A stretch of DNA of 64,000 nucleotides, taken from assembly GCF_027409185.1 (NCBI RefSeq), contig NC_084463.1:53438907-53502906 (forward strand), given 5' to 3'. This DNA comes from Cynocephalus volans. Lineage: Eukaryota; Chordata; Mammalia; Dermoptera; Cynocephalidae. The notes beneath the pieces are model-generated. The model was given only the letters and a program-made list of their open reading frames with translations, was not told the origin of the DNA and ran no database searches. This document shows positions 46,648 through 63,436 of this stretch, in pieces. Each line of letters begins with the position of its first letter. Within the stretch, counting starts at the first letter, position 1. A program made the translations under genes and the position numbers.

Positions 46648-48084
46648 AAAATGTTTGGCAGGAGAAATTTCTAAGCAGAAAACCATTAAGGAAGCTGCAT
46701 GATTACTTCTAACAGCCTACTCTGAGTTATGGTGGCAAAGGCTGATGTAAAGCCAGAACTTAAAAGGGAAGCAGGGTGTAAAGATTTGGAAAATTTGTAG
46801 CCTGGCCATGTGGTAGAGAAGTATAGAGCAGGAGAAAAACACAAGGGTGAAGCACATAAACTGATTGCTAAAGGCATTAGCATGGGGTAAGGCAGCCAGA
46901 TGCTAATAGGAAGGACAATGGGAGAGTGGCCCTGAAGGCATTTCAGAAGACTGGAAGGGTGCCCCTCTCATCAGAGGTCCTGAGGCTTAGAAGGACTGAG
47001 TTGTCACAGAGGACAGACCTGGGATGCAGCTGCCCTCAGGAACAAGTTACCAGCATCCCAGCTGCTGTGGCTGGAGCATCCCTGCCTCAAGTGTAGTTTG
47101 TGCAGCTGCTCTGGAGAGTAGAATCCTGAAACCTCAGTGGCATCCACATTGTGTTGTCTGCAGGCCAGCAAGATATAAGAGCAGTGGAGGTGTGGCAGCC
47201 TCCACCCAGATTCCAGAGGGTGTATGGAAAAGCCTGGAGGCCCAGGCAGAGACCTGTCGCAGGGGCAGAGCCATCACAGAGGCCATCTACTAGAGCAGTG
47301 GTGAGCAGGATTGTAGGGTCAGAGGCCTCACAGAGAGCCTCCACCAGCAAAACTTCTAGTAGAGCCAAGGCAGCAGGGCTGCCACCCAGACCCCAGAACT
47401 GCAGGGTCAATGGTAATGTGCAACACAGGCCTGGAAAAGCTGCAGGCACCAGTGCAGTGTACTGGGCTGGGCCTGTCAGAGCTGTGGAAGCAAGGCTGCC
47501 CAAGGCTTTGGGAGTCCAGATGCCCTATTGTACCCAGGATGCAGGACTTGGAGTCAAGGAAGATTATTTTGGAGCTTTAAGATTTAATGTCTGTCCTCCT
47601 GGGTTTGGGGCTTGTTTGGGGCCTGTTTCTCTTTTCTTTGGCATTTTCCTTTTTGGAATGGGAATGTATACCCAATGTCTGTTCCACCATTGTGTCTTGG
47701 TAGTAGATAAATTTGGTTTTGATTTTTACCAGTTCACAGCTGGAAGGCCTTTTTCTTTTGGTCTCAGATGAGACTTTGGACTTTGGACTTTGGGATTTTA
47801 AGTTGGTGTTGGAGAAAGCTAAGAATTTTGGGATTGTTGGGATGGAATTATTGTATTTTGAATGTGAGAGGGACATGAGGTTTGAGAGGCCAGGGGCAGA
47901 AGGATGGAGTTGGGTGTTTTGTCCTCCCAGAACTCATGTGGAAATTTGATCCCCAATGTGGCAGTGTTGGAAACTGATTGAATCATGGGAGCGGATCCTT
48001 CATGAATGGATTAGTGCTCTCCCTAGGTGGGGGGAGTAATGAGGGAGTTCTTGCTCTGTTAGTTCCCGTGAGAGCTGGTTGTTT

Positions 48085-48194
48085 AAAAGAACTGGGCACC
48101 TCCAGTCTCTCTTGCTTCCTCTCTTCATGTGATCTGCTTAAAAGAACTGGGCACCTCCAGTCTCTCTTGCTTCCTCTCTTCATGTGATCTGCTT
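48085..48194. repeat. 55-bp tandem duplication in the 3' LTR
   Basis: Two adjacent copies (48085-48139 and 48140-48194) beginning aaaagaactgggcacctcca appear identical. The 5' LTR of the same element has one copy, so the duplication followed or accompanied insertion. Confidence 0.95.
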
Positions 48195-48358
48195 GTGCCT
48201 GCCAGCTGCCTGCCACTTTCCACCATGATTTGAAGCAGCCTGAGGCCCATGCCAAATGCAGCTGTCACAGAATCATAAGGCAAATAAACCTCTGTTCTTT
48301 ATGTTACCCAGACTCAGGTATTTCTGTTACAGCAACACACACAGATTATAACAGAAGT

Positions 48359-52098
<3,740 letters not shown>

Positions 52099-53180
52099 AA
52101 AGCTTTTAACCAAAAAACAGCCTTCAGCATGCATCAGAGAACTCACCCAGGTGAAAAGTCCTGCAAATGTCATGGATGTAAAAAAATGTTCACTCATAGG
52201 TCATACTTCAGGATGCATCAGAGTACTCACATGCAAAAACCATTATGAGTGTAAAGAATGTGGAAAACTTTTTGTGTGTGTGGCTGGCTGGTTCAGGGAT
52301 CTGTATCCATGACCTTGGTTGCTACAAGGCTGTGCTCTAACCAGCTGAACTAACTGGCCAGCCAGGAATGTGGAAAAAATTTAACTGAAAATCAGCCCTC
52401 AGCAGGCATCAGAGAATTCACATGAGTGAGAAACAATATGAATGTAAAGAATGTGGAAAGGGTTTCAACAGAAAGTCAGCCTTCAGCATGCATCAGAGAA
52501 CTCACACAAGTGAGAAGCCCTCCAAATGTAATGAATGTGGAAAAACCTTTAACAAGTCATACTTTTGGATGTATCAGAGTACTCCCACAGGAGAAAAAAA
52601 AACCTGAATGTAAACAACATGGAAAAGCTTTTAATTGAAAGTTGACCCTCAGTAAACATGAGAGAATTCACAGGTTACAAACCATCTGATTGTAAAGAAT
52701 TTGGAAAAGCTTTTAACCAAAATTCATCCTTCAACATGCATCAGAGAATTCACACAGGTGAGAAGCTGTGCAAAGATAATGAATGTGGAAAAATCTTTAA
52801 CAGCAAATCATCCTTCAGAATGCATCAGAGTACTCATGGGAAAAAAAAAACTTATTAATGTAAAGAATATGGAAAAGATTTTAACCAAAAACCAAACCTC
52901 AGCAGGCATCAGGGAATTCACACAGGTGTGAAACCATATGAATGCAAAGAATGTGTAAAAGATTTTAAAAACCAGTCACAGTTTAGAAGACATCAGGATA
53001 CTCACATGTGGGAAAAATATGAATGTAATGAACATGACAAGCTTTTTACAGGAACTGCACCTAATAAACATAAAAGGATTCACACGGGAAAATCACAGTG
53101 AATGTAATGGGTACAGGAAAATATTTTGCCAGGAGTCACACTTCAGGATACATCAAAGAACTTACATCAAGAAGATGTAT
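52099..53180 (+). pseudogene. Decayed 3' zinc fingers after the stop codon
   Basis: Finger modules continue directly behind the [19 protein letters not shown], then CKCHGCKKMFTHRSYFRMHQ, later [56 protein letters not shown] and others, about eleven in all. Each short block ends in a stop or frameshift. A SINE interrupts them. They would now be 3' UTR of the gene. The ancestral protein was therefore probably longer by up to about eleven fingers. Confidence 0.9.
52268..52365 (-). mobile_element. Antisense tRNA-SINE monomer in the decayed fingers
   Basis: The reversed monomer ggctggctggttcagggatc ... tgtatccatgaccttggttg ... accagctgaactaactggcc with a T/G-rich head. A perfect 12-bp duplication GAATGTGGAAAA flanks it (52256-52267 and 52366-52377) and is part of a finger-coding Cys-Gly-Lys block. 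Confidence 0.93.
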
Positions 53181-53700
53181 TAATGTATAATTATTCTTTG
53201 GTATTGGTGATTGTTTTGAAGATCTATTTATATAAAAACTTGCTGGTGCTGAAGTTTCTTCTATAAATGGTGTGGTGTTTCTGTATTACCAATTGACCTC
53301 CTGCCATGTGCTTTGCGTATTGTATAGATTCCTTTTAATACTGAACAAAATGTGATTACTATGTAAATACTTGTTATACTGTGTTGTTTTTTACTGGTAG
53401 AATTGTTTCAATTATTTAACAATTTTATTTATCTTTGAGGATTTTTGATAACTGGTTGAATCACCAGAAGTATAACTCTCAGATATGTAAGGAGGGCTCT
53501 AATGAATGTGAAAACATCTTTCCTCTGACATCTGAAGGCTGGCTACAGTTAGAGTATTGTTGCTTAAAGCAGTGTGCTCATAACACAAAGGATCCCCATA
53601 CCAACCATCCACTAAAAAACAAAAATAAAACAGTTACACCACAGCAAGCATTAGAGAATTTACACGGGAGAAATTCTGTATGGATTAGACTGGCTGTGTG
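53181..53700 (+). other. 3' flank with last finger scraps and a degenerate SINE
   Basis: AT-rich sequence, then SNECENIFPLTSE-like and LENLHGRN-like traces of fingers at about 53495-53530 and 53650-53670. Between them lies a degenerate SINE monomer (53538-53632) with B-box-like ggatccccataccaaccatc. A polyadenylation site could not be fixed; AATAAA-like strings lie near 53624 and 54209. Confidence 0.45.
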
Positions 53701-54398
53701 TCTTCTAAATACAATCACTCTTTTCTCTTGTATACATAGCCTGCAATCTGAGCCTTCCATGACTGAGTGGATGACCATGCAATTTAGCTCTGTTCAGGGG
53801 AACATAGATACAAGTGATGAATGTTATTTCCAGTCCAGGTAATTAAAAAAAATATTCCATGCAGTTCCTGATTTCCCATGTTCTCTGGTACTGAATCAAG
53901 ATGGCTGCTGTGTAGAGTTGGGGACCAGAGGTAGGAGAAATCCACCCCCAGTTAAAATAGAAGGAATTGAAGAACCAGAGATATTCTCACCTCTATCCCA
54001 AAACCTCCATTTATACATTATCTAGGAAATTCTTTGAGCCATTCTATGTGTTTGAATTTCAACACAACCAGCCCACTGTACCTAACTGATTTCATAAACT
54101 TTCTGAGGGAAGTTTCCAGTTCTTGTATATGGGAGGAGAAACCTGTATTGTCACTTTTTATACACAGATCAGTTTACGGGAAAATCAAATTATTGGGAGA
54201 AACAATGCAATAAATATGGGATATCTTATCAGACAAGGACATCTCATGGAACAGTGAAAAGAAAGTTAAATATCTTTCTAAATATCTGATGTGTAAATGC
54301 TTTCAAGAAAACTTTCAATGATTTTTATGTTCGAATGTGAAGTGAAAACAATTTATGATAGGAATGGTAAGTGGAGTATTAAAGCTATTAACGTTTTG
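53701..54398. other. Unassigned 3' flank
   Basis: A phrase 'gaatcaagatggctgctgtg' near 53896 resembles an L1 start, but too little follows to call it. Otherwise no feature is recognised. Confidence 0.3.
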
Positions 54399-54575
54399 AG
54401 GACTGGCACCTGGCTCACTTGGGAGAGTGTGGTGCTGCTAATACCAAGGCCAAGGGTTTGGATCCATATACACGGATGGCCAGTTAGCTCACTTTGGAGA
54501 GTGTGGTGCTGACAACAGAGTTAAGGGATAAGATTCCCTTATAGCCGTCTCTTAAAAAATAAACAAATAAATAAA
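54399..54575 (+). mobile_element. Dimeric tRNA-Ile-derived SINE (CYN-like)
   Basis: Head aggactggcacctggctcac, second monomer ggccagttagctcactttgg, tail cccttatagccgtctctta plus an A-rich end. The flanks aaagctattaacgttttga / aaagctattattgatgttttga are a slightly diverged duplication of about 18 bp. Confidence 0.9.
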
Positions 54576-54599
54576 AAGCTATTATTGATGTTTTGAATG

Positions 54600-55766
54600 C
54601 ATATTGATATTAAAATGACTGGTTATACTACCTGCCATGGTATATTTGACTTTGGAGACAGTTTTGGTTGTCATAACTGAAGGATAAGAGATGCTACTCC
54701 ATCTGGTAGACAGAAGTCACAGATGTTGCTAGTCAGCCTACCATGCAAAAAACAAGCCTCCTAATATATGGTACATTTATGCGTATGTGTTCTTTGTTAA
54801 AAATTTACCTTAATGGAACCCAGCATAACTGTGGATAAGGAATATGTACACTTAGTGTAATAATTTGGCTTGACTTATTTCAGGGTTTTTAATATTAAAT
54901 GCCAGTCTAACTTTTGTATATTTTGTTAAATGTGTTAAGACTTACGTACAGCACTACATAGTTTTTTTTTTTTTTTCTTGCTCACCTATTGCAGGTAAAG
55001 TTGTATGACCAGCACTACAGAACTGTCTAAGTAAAAGTAATTGTTTCTAATGTTTGCAACTAACAGAGCCAGTCAGTGGGTTGAATAGAAACATTTCTTT
55101 TGGAATGCACAAATCAGGCACATAATTGTAAGCAAGTTGTCTGAAATCATTAACAGTTGTAAACAATAGTAGTTATGTTATTCTAATCAGTGAAAAGCAG
55201 TGTTTGGAAGGAATATTTATCTTTTATTCCTATTTCTCATATTTATAAATGGGACAAAACCTAGGTATAACTGTGTACCACATGCCCTGTACCTGAGAAA
55301 TCTCTTGTTTTTCAATTTGAAGTGATGGAGTGCTATTTTGCATCTTGCCAAGAGCAGGTAAATCCTGGCTCCACTTGTGTATTGCCTTCTGCATGGCTTT
55401 GCTTGTGTATAGGCCTCCAGAACTAGAGGTGGCCCCAGAGGCTGTTTTTCCTAAGAAGTCTTCTAGAGTCTGCGATGATCCTATCTGCCTTCACAGCCCT
55501 CAGTGTGGGGAGACCCAGGCCTCAAGGAGAGGAAAGAGCAAGTAAGACAAAATGTGGTCCAGCATTGAACCTGAAGGGTGTGGCTGGAGGCAGGGGTTGT
55601 AGGCTCCTTTTATTCAGCAATGTCATTTCCATCTGCCACCATTCTGTCCCCTAATTTCTCTTAACAGTGGACAGAGAGTACAGCACCATCATTTATTAAA
55701 CATTTTTTGCTCTAATCTTTATTCTGTTTTGGGGGGGGTAATTTTCCACCTTTATCTAGTTTTTTA
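54600..55766. other. Unassigned sequence
   Basis: No gene or confident repeat is recognised. A 71-codon open frame near 55.4 kb has no recognisable domain. Confidence 0.35.
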
Positions 55767-55957
55767 TTTTAATTTTAATTTTAATTTTTTATTTTTTAAA
55801 AGATGCCTGGTAAGGGGATCTTAACCCTTAAACTGGTGTTGTCAGCACCATACTCTCCCAAGTGAGCTTAACCAGCCATCCCTTTGTGGGGATCTGAACC
55901 CTTGTCCTTGGTGTTATCAGCACCACACTCTCCCAAGTGAGCCATGGGCCAGCTCCC
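55767..55957 (-). mobile_element. Antisense dimeric tRNA-Ile-derived SINE
   Basis: A T-rich head, then tggtaaggggatcttaaccc, ggtgttgtcagcaccatact, cagccatccctttgtgggga and gtgagccatgggccagctcc. The flanks ttatctagttttttat (55752-55767) and ttatctagttttttag (55958-55973) form the duplication. Confidence 0.92.
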
Positions 55958-55974
55958 TTATCTAGTTTTTTAGT

Positions 55975-57100
55975 TGGAAGTTTAGATATTTGATATTAGA
56001 TCTTTCTTTTCTAAAATATAGGTATTTACAGCTATGAACTTCAAGCCATTTTTTTTTTTTTTTTTTGGTGTGTTGCTGTTTTCAATCTCAAAATGTTTCT
56101 AGTTTTAGTGTCATTTTTGTGACTCACTGGCTATTTGAGAATTTGTACTTTTCACATAATTGTGAACTTCTGAAATATTTATTCAATTTATAATCTTCAC
56201 TTTAAGTCTGTTGTGGTCAGAGAACATACATCGTATGATTTCTATCCTCAAATTTATTGAGGATACTTTATGGCCTTGCAAATGTTCGTTTCTGGAGTAT
56301 GTTTTATGTGCACTTGGATAGCATGGGTGTTCTGTTGCTGGGTGGTGTGTTCTACACATACATGTCTGTAAATTCAAGTTCTTTTATAATGTCAAAGACT
56401 TCTTACAACTGGAAGTCTTTTGCCTAGTTCTGTCATTTAAGTTGTACTTGATGTCTCCAAATATTTATATAGAACAGTCTACTTCTCCCTTAATTTCCTG
56501 TCTTTTTATCTGATGTTGAGCTTATCTGTTTGGTGCACATATATGTTATGTATATGTATATGTATAATTGTTGTGCCCTCTTGGCTGACACTTTTGTCAT
56601 TATAAAGTGACCTCTTCATCTACAATAACAGTCTAATTTATGTTCCCATCTAGTGTTCTATTCACATCTTCCAGAATTTTTATCTTTTTTATAATACCTG
56701 TTCTAACAGGTCTGATGTGATCTTATTGTAGTTTTAAACAGCATTTTCCTGTGGATTAGTGATGTTGACAATGTTTACATATATCTCTTGGCCAATTCAA
56801 GTCTTTTGGGAAATGTCTATTCAGGTTTTTGCCCACTTTTTTGAGTATGGTTATTGTTATTGAGTAGTTTGAGTCCTTTATATGCTTTGGATTTAGCCAT
56901 TGTCAGATGTATGGCTTGCAAATATTTTCTCTGAATCTGTGGGTTGTATCCTAACTTTGATATTTGTTTCATTTTCTGTGCCAAAGCTTTTTAGTTTGAT
57001 GCTACAAATTTTATCTAACCATGAGATTAGCATATTTTTTGTTTTAATATGTGATGTGTTATTCAGTGTATTTTCTAATTTCCACTTGATGTAAAATTAT
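55975..57100 (-). mobile_element. Two minus-strand L1 fragments
   Basis: 55975-56690 resembles reversed endonuclease-proximal ORF2 (tataggtatttacagctatg; gttttatgtgcacttggata). 56740-57100 resembles the reversed ORF2 end (tgggaaatgtctattcaggt; agccattgtcagatgtatgg). The order is wrong for one element, so two insertions or a rearrangement. Confidence 0.65.
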
Positions 57101-57480
57101 ATTGATTGGGTGTCAACATTTCATCTATAACCCAGGCATGAGTAACCCCATATCATAGTTAGAAAAATGAGAGGTTGAGATTTAGGTTTGTTGCCTGAGG
57201 TCTCAGACTGGCTGTAAACCATTTCCACCATGCTATATTCTTCCATTCTTCTGTGGAAACCATGCTATTCTGTATGGAAGCCTGGGTGAGCCTCTCTCTT
57301 CAACCCCACCACATTGCTGGGATATCTTGTGTGGGAGCTTGTCAAGAGAAGGGATTTCTTTTTCCTTAAATCAATGTGTTTAAACCCAGGAGATGCACAC
57401 CTTGACTTCAGTCATTGGCATTAATGGATTAATGCATACAGTGGAATTGAAACCTGCATGAGGTATACACAAGGCCAAGT
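57101..57480. other. Unassigned sequence
   Basis: No feature is recognised. Confidence 0.35.
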
Positions 57481-57491
57481 TGATTGACTTT

Positions 57492-58930
57492 CTAAACATT
57501 GAATATACTATACATGTTGATGTCAAAAGTGTCAGTTATATGTCTTGTGTCTATAAGAGGATAAACTACACACAGCTTTGACTTATACTTCTTTTTGTTC
57601 AGCAAACCAGTGGGAACTACAGCATGGAAATAACTGGCTTTGGTTCCCAGTGCATTGACCTTTTCTTCCCTAATTTCGAGGGTCTTTTGGGTTCCAGACC
57701 CTCTAGGCCCATTGGTGGAGAGGGTCTCAGCCCTCATTGCTCTACCTAGGGGGCTCCAAACACATCAGTTCTTATGTGTCAGCATTCCAGGGACCAAGAA
57801 GTTGGGGAAACTCTCTGGTTCAGGCCAAAGGCAGAGTAAGGCCAATGCTATATGCACATTCAGGATCTTTGGGGTATTGGGACAACCTCCATCCCTCCCT
57901 CAGCACAGACTCAGCTGAAGCGGGTTGCACCAGAATAATGTCTTCATTTCCCACAGTTCCCTGGGATAAGGTCATGGTGGGGTGTGTCCTCATGGCCTGG
58001 AAGGGCATCAGGCCATGCTCAGTGGGAGGCTGTGGGTCATTCTCCTCAAGCAGTTCTATAAACTTGGAACCTGTTCTTGAGTGTTCAGGGTGTGAGTAGG
58101 GGGTCTCTAGCATCTCATTGCCCATACATACCAAATTCTCAACCCCATCACCAGTGTGCCTTTGTGCCTTCACTTTTGCTTCATCCACTGCAGGAGTGCT
58201 GTGCCCTTTATTGAAGACCCTCCTATTTGGACTCCCAGGGCCCTCCTTGCCCTCAGTCCTCTAGCCATACTTAGCTGCTGTCTTTGTTCCCTTCCACCGA
58301 ATTTGAGAACTTTCTAACTTTCTTGGATCAACCTCTTCTTGAATGCTTGTGGTGTGGGCAGGAACCTGCACACCACACTTGTCAGCTCTTCCTTCAACTG
58401 GATGAAAGGGGTGGGGTAGGAAAGTGCAATGCGGGGAAGAATGTGGAGATGTAGTGAACAGACACAGACAGAAGGTAAAGAGAGGACAAACCCCTCCACC
58501 ATTTTTATTGGGTGCAACAGGGGATCTGTGCCCACCTCTGCCACTTCCAGTTGTTCATAATCACTGATATGAGATCCTGATATAAGATCAAATCCAGTGC
58601 TGGAACATGTTCATCCTAAAGGGCTAGTGGTGCTGCATGGTAGCCTTTAGAAGGTCCTTGGCCTTCTTGTTCTCTTGTAATAGCTGCCTGTAGGCCAGTG
58701 GTAAGTGGTAACCACCTTTTTGTCATGCTGACATGTCCATCTCCAACTATGCATCCTATCCCATGGTTTCTGCCTCCCAGCTGTGAAGTAAGAGCCCCTC
58801 AGTGATGGTGGATTGTCCCCTGTTCTTCACAGGGAGCACAGCTGCATCTTCAAGGCCTTCAGGTTTGTATCCACCAGCTTCAGTGTAAAGGGGCCAGATG
58901 AGCAGGTGAGGGCAGATAAGATCCACCCAC
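57492..58930 (-). pseudogene. Coding-like minus-strand ORFs, probable pseudogene of unknown family
   Basis: GC content rises and several minus-strand frames look protein-like. Pieces include LKLVDTNLKALKMQLCSL (about 58840-58900), GRQKPWDRMHSWRWTCQHDK, MVEGFVLSLPSVCVC, a 122-codon frame (58188-57820) with GSKFIELLEENDPQPP, and EIREEKVNALGTKASYFHAV near 57630. Frames switch repeatedly with stops, as in a retro-pseudogene. I do not recognise the parent gene. A poly(A) tail at the left end is not obvious. Confidence 0.35.
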
Positions 58931-60380
58931 CTTCCCTGGTCTCACCTCCTCTGAGCAGCTGCTATTTGCAAATCAACTACACCTCCCAGTTTCCCCCATG
59001 CCTCAGAGAACACTATCTGGATGTGCTCGTTTATATACTAATTCCATGTTCCACCACCTGTACAAACTATATTTGTGGATGTACCAATAGAGTTAAGTTT
59101 TATCATCTACCTTCAACTGCCATGCCCTGTCTTACCTACTCAAAACAGTTTTTGCCAAGTTGGACCCTAGAAATGTTCAATTGGTCATTTTTCTTAAAAC
59201 ACTCCTTTTTCTTCCTAATATGTATATGTGTGTGTGTATATATATATATATTGAAATGGAATTGAAACCAATCCCCAAAGGAGGAATCATTAGGAATATG
59301 TAGTAATATAACTTACTCCTGCTTTAATTCCTTTACATACAATAATTCACAGATGAAAGAATTGTCTGTGCTTGTATCAGGTATATTTATTTCTGAGTTG
59401 GAATACCTCAATTATGGCTTCCAGATGTTAAGACAGCTGGACAATAGGAAACCATGTGGATTGGGATATTTGACTCCTATGTAATCAATACATAATAGAT
59501 CTAAAATAGATCATAGGAATAATTATGGGATAGTCCCTGCCAGTACACAAAGGGGTCAAACATGATTTGTCTGGTCAATTATGGAATTCTGGATTTGATT
59601 CCTTTGTCAGATGTTTTGAACAAAGTATGTTGTAGTTACTAATGAAGAAATGATAAAAAATCTATCTGCTACCCTAGGAATGTTCTCAGGCTCCATTGCA
59701 AAGGCTGTTGCTGCACAAGAGCATATTAACATTTCTAGCCAGTGTAGTCTCAGAAAATAGAGTTGTTCTTTATTATCCATTAACTAAGGAAGTTGATGTT
59801 TTTATTATTTCTAATACTGCATGATGTACCCGAATCAACTTGTCTGAGAAAATTGACTCAGTTGCATCAAATAAGAGAACAAGCCACATGGCTACCATAA
59901 GCCTCACCTACTTCTCCATTGTTATTTGATCTATTTAATTGCATGTCTTTTAATGTAAGTTCATGGCTTAAAACCATCATGCAACATAGAATATTCACAT
60001 AGTTGGCATCATTCCTTTATACTTTCCTTTTTAAACTATGTACTTTTTATCTATTAAAGCTATGCAGAAATACAACTACCTACAAAATAGTGTTTACCCA
60101 AAGCTCTGACATAATAACTAATACCTAAACAAAACAGATAAATCGATAACCCAGGCACAAAAGCAAATTTTTCCAGCCTCCGTGCTAGTCAAATGTCATT
60201 AAGTGTCTTGACACTGACTTCCGGTTGTTTATTATCACTGATATGAGATCTTGATATAAGACCAGATTCAGTGTCTGGAGCATGTTCATCCCAGCATTAA
60301 GGTACACATTAAGTGTGACACTGGACTAATTTATCAGTGATGTTTTCAAAGAAAGATCTTGATCAAAAGGGGGAAATGGA
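58931..60380. other. Mostly unassigned; contains a 75-bp echo of 58.55 kb
   Basis: A short (TA)n-like tract lies at 59227-59252. At 60221-60297 the phrases tgatatgagatcttgatata and ggagcatgttcatcc repeat 58545-58615. Nothing else is recognised. Confidence 0.4.
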
Positions 60381-60815
60381 AAAGTCCATGAAATCAAGTT
60401 TTGTGAGAAACAGACAAAACAGCTAGGAAAGGACAAGAGAGGGTGGCTCATGCTTGCTTGTCTGAGGTAAGAATTCTTTCCAAGGACCTTCTAAAAACCC
60501 ATCAAAAATCCCTTCACATTTTTATGCATCTCCTGGTTTATACAAAAACACACGTTTCTATGACAAAGTTTATCATTAGACATTGTTTGCCATTGCAGTA
60601 ATTCACTTAAGGTGCTCCAAGAAGAAACTGCCCGGTAGTGGCATCTTTAGCAATGAACTGATGACAAATCTGATTCTGAGCCTCCAAAACCAATGAGCCC
60701 TGTTTCTAAGCAGCTTATATGAATTTCTCCCTTTATGCAAATAAAAGCTTTCTCTTACCCTTCTCTCACTGAATGAGTTCGTGGCTTTTATGTGTCCCAG
60801 ATTTTAATCCAATTT
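60381..60815 (+). repeat. Possible LTR fragment
   Basis: gcaaataaaagctttctctt followed by acccttctctcactgaatga and ggcttttatgtgtcccag has the look of an LTR polyadenylation region. Family and borders not established. Confidence 0.3.
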
Positions 60816-60869
60816 TATATTCACAAACACCATATTTGAAGATATTTTACTCTACTGTATTTTTTCTCA

Positions 60870-62992
<2,123 letters not shown>

Positions 62993-63007
62993 TTCATACC
63001 AATTTTC

Positions 63008-63436
63008 TGTATTAGTCCATTTATGTTGCTTATAACAAAGTACACTGAACTGGGTGATTTATAAAGAAAATGAAATTTATTGCTTACAGTTTCTGATGCT
63101 GAGAAGTCCAAAGTCCATCTGGTGGTGGCAACAGTAACCCAGGGGTCTTATATTGCAAGACAGTGGAAGCACGAAGAGCAGAGAGAGAGAAAATAGACTC
63201 TCCTCTTCTTTTAATGACCTCATAACCACGCCCCAAACCACCATTTTTAATCCATTCACTATGGCATGGTCCTACAATTTAATCACCCCTTTAAAGCTCC
63301 ACCTTTCAATTACCATAATAGGATTTCCCACCCTCTTAACAGTCACAGTGGGGGCTACAAGTTTCTAATATGTAAAGCTTGAGGGAAACAATTAAGCTTC
63401 AGTAAGTTTGGGGGGCACATAATTCAATCCACTACA
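63008..63436 (-). repeat. Second MaLR LTR, different subfamily, minus strand
   Basis: Starts tgtattagtccatttatgtt and ends ataattcaatccactaca. Related to the solo LTR at 42803. It is followed directly by tggtt (63437-63441) and finger sequence. A 15-nt spacer separates it from the first LTR. Confidence 0.88.

Larger units (their letters stand above)
45764..48353 (+). mobile_element. Complete MaLR provirus-like element (MST/THE1 type)
   Basis: 5' LTR 45764-46163, internal region 46164-47901 and 3' LTR 47902-48353, flanked by a perfect 5-bp duplication GAAGT (45759-45763 and 48354-48358). A primer-binding-like ggtggtaccaggagtg follows the 5' LTR, and a purine-rich tract precedes the 3' LTR. 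The internal region is the usual non-coding MaLR type; its 206-codon plus-strand frame lacks retroviral motifs. The 3' LTR carries a 55-bp tandem duplication. The element sits in the last intron, in sense with the gene. Confidence 0.92.

Noticed and set aside
47151..47771. 206-codon plus-strand ORF
   Set aside because: It lies inside the MaLR internal region, shows no Gag, protease, RT or Env motif, and such internal regions are normally non-coding.
58813..59265. 150-codon plus-strand ORF
   Set aside because: It is mostly antisense to the coding-like minus-strand segment, then runs into low-complexity sequence; no domain.
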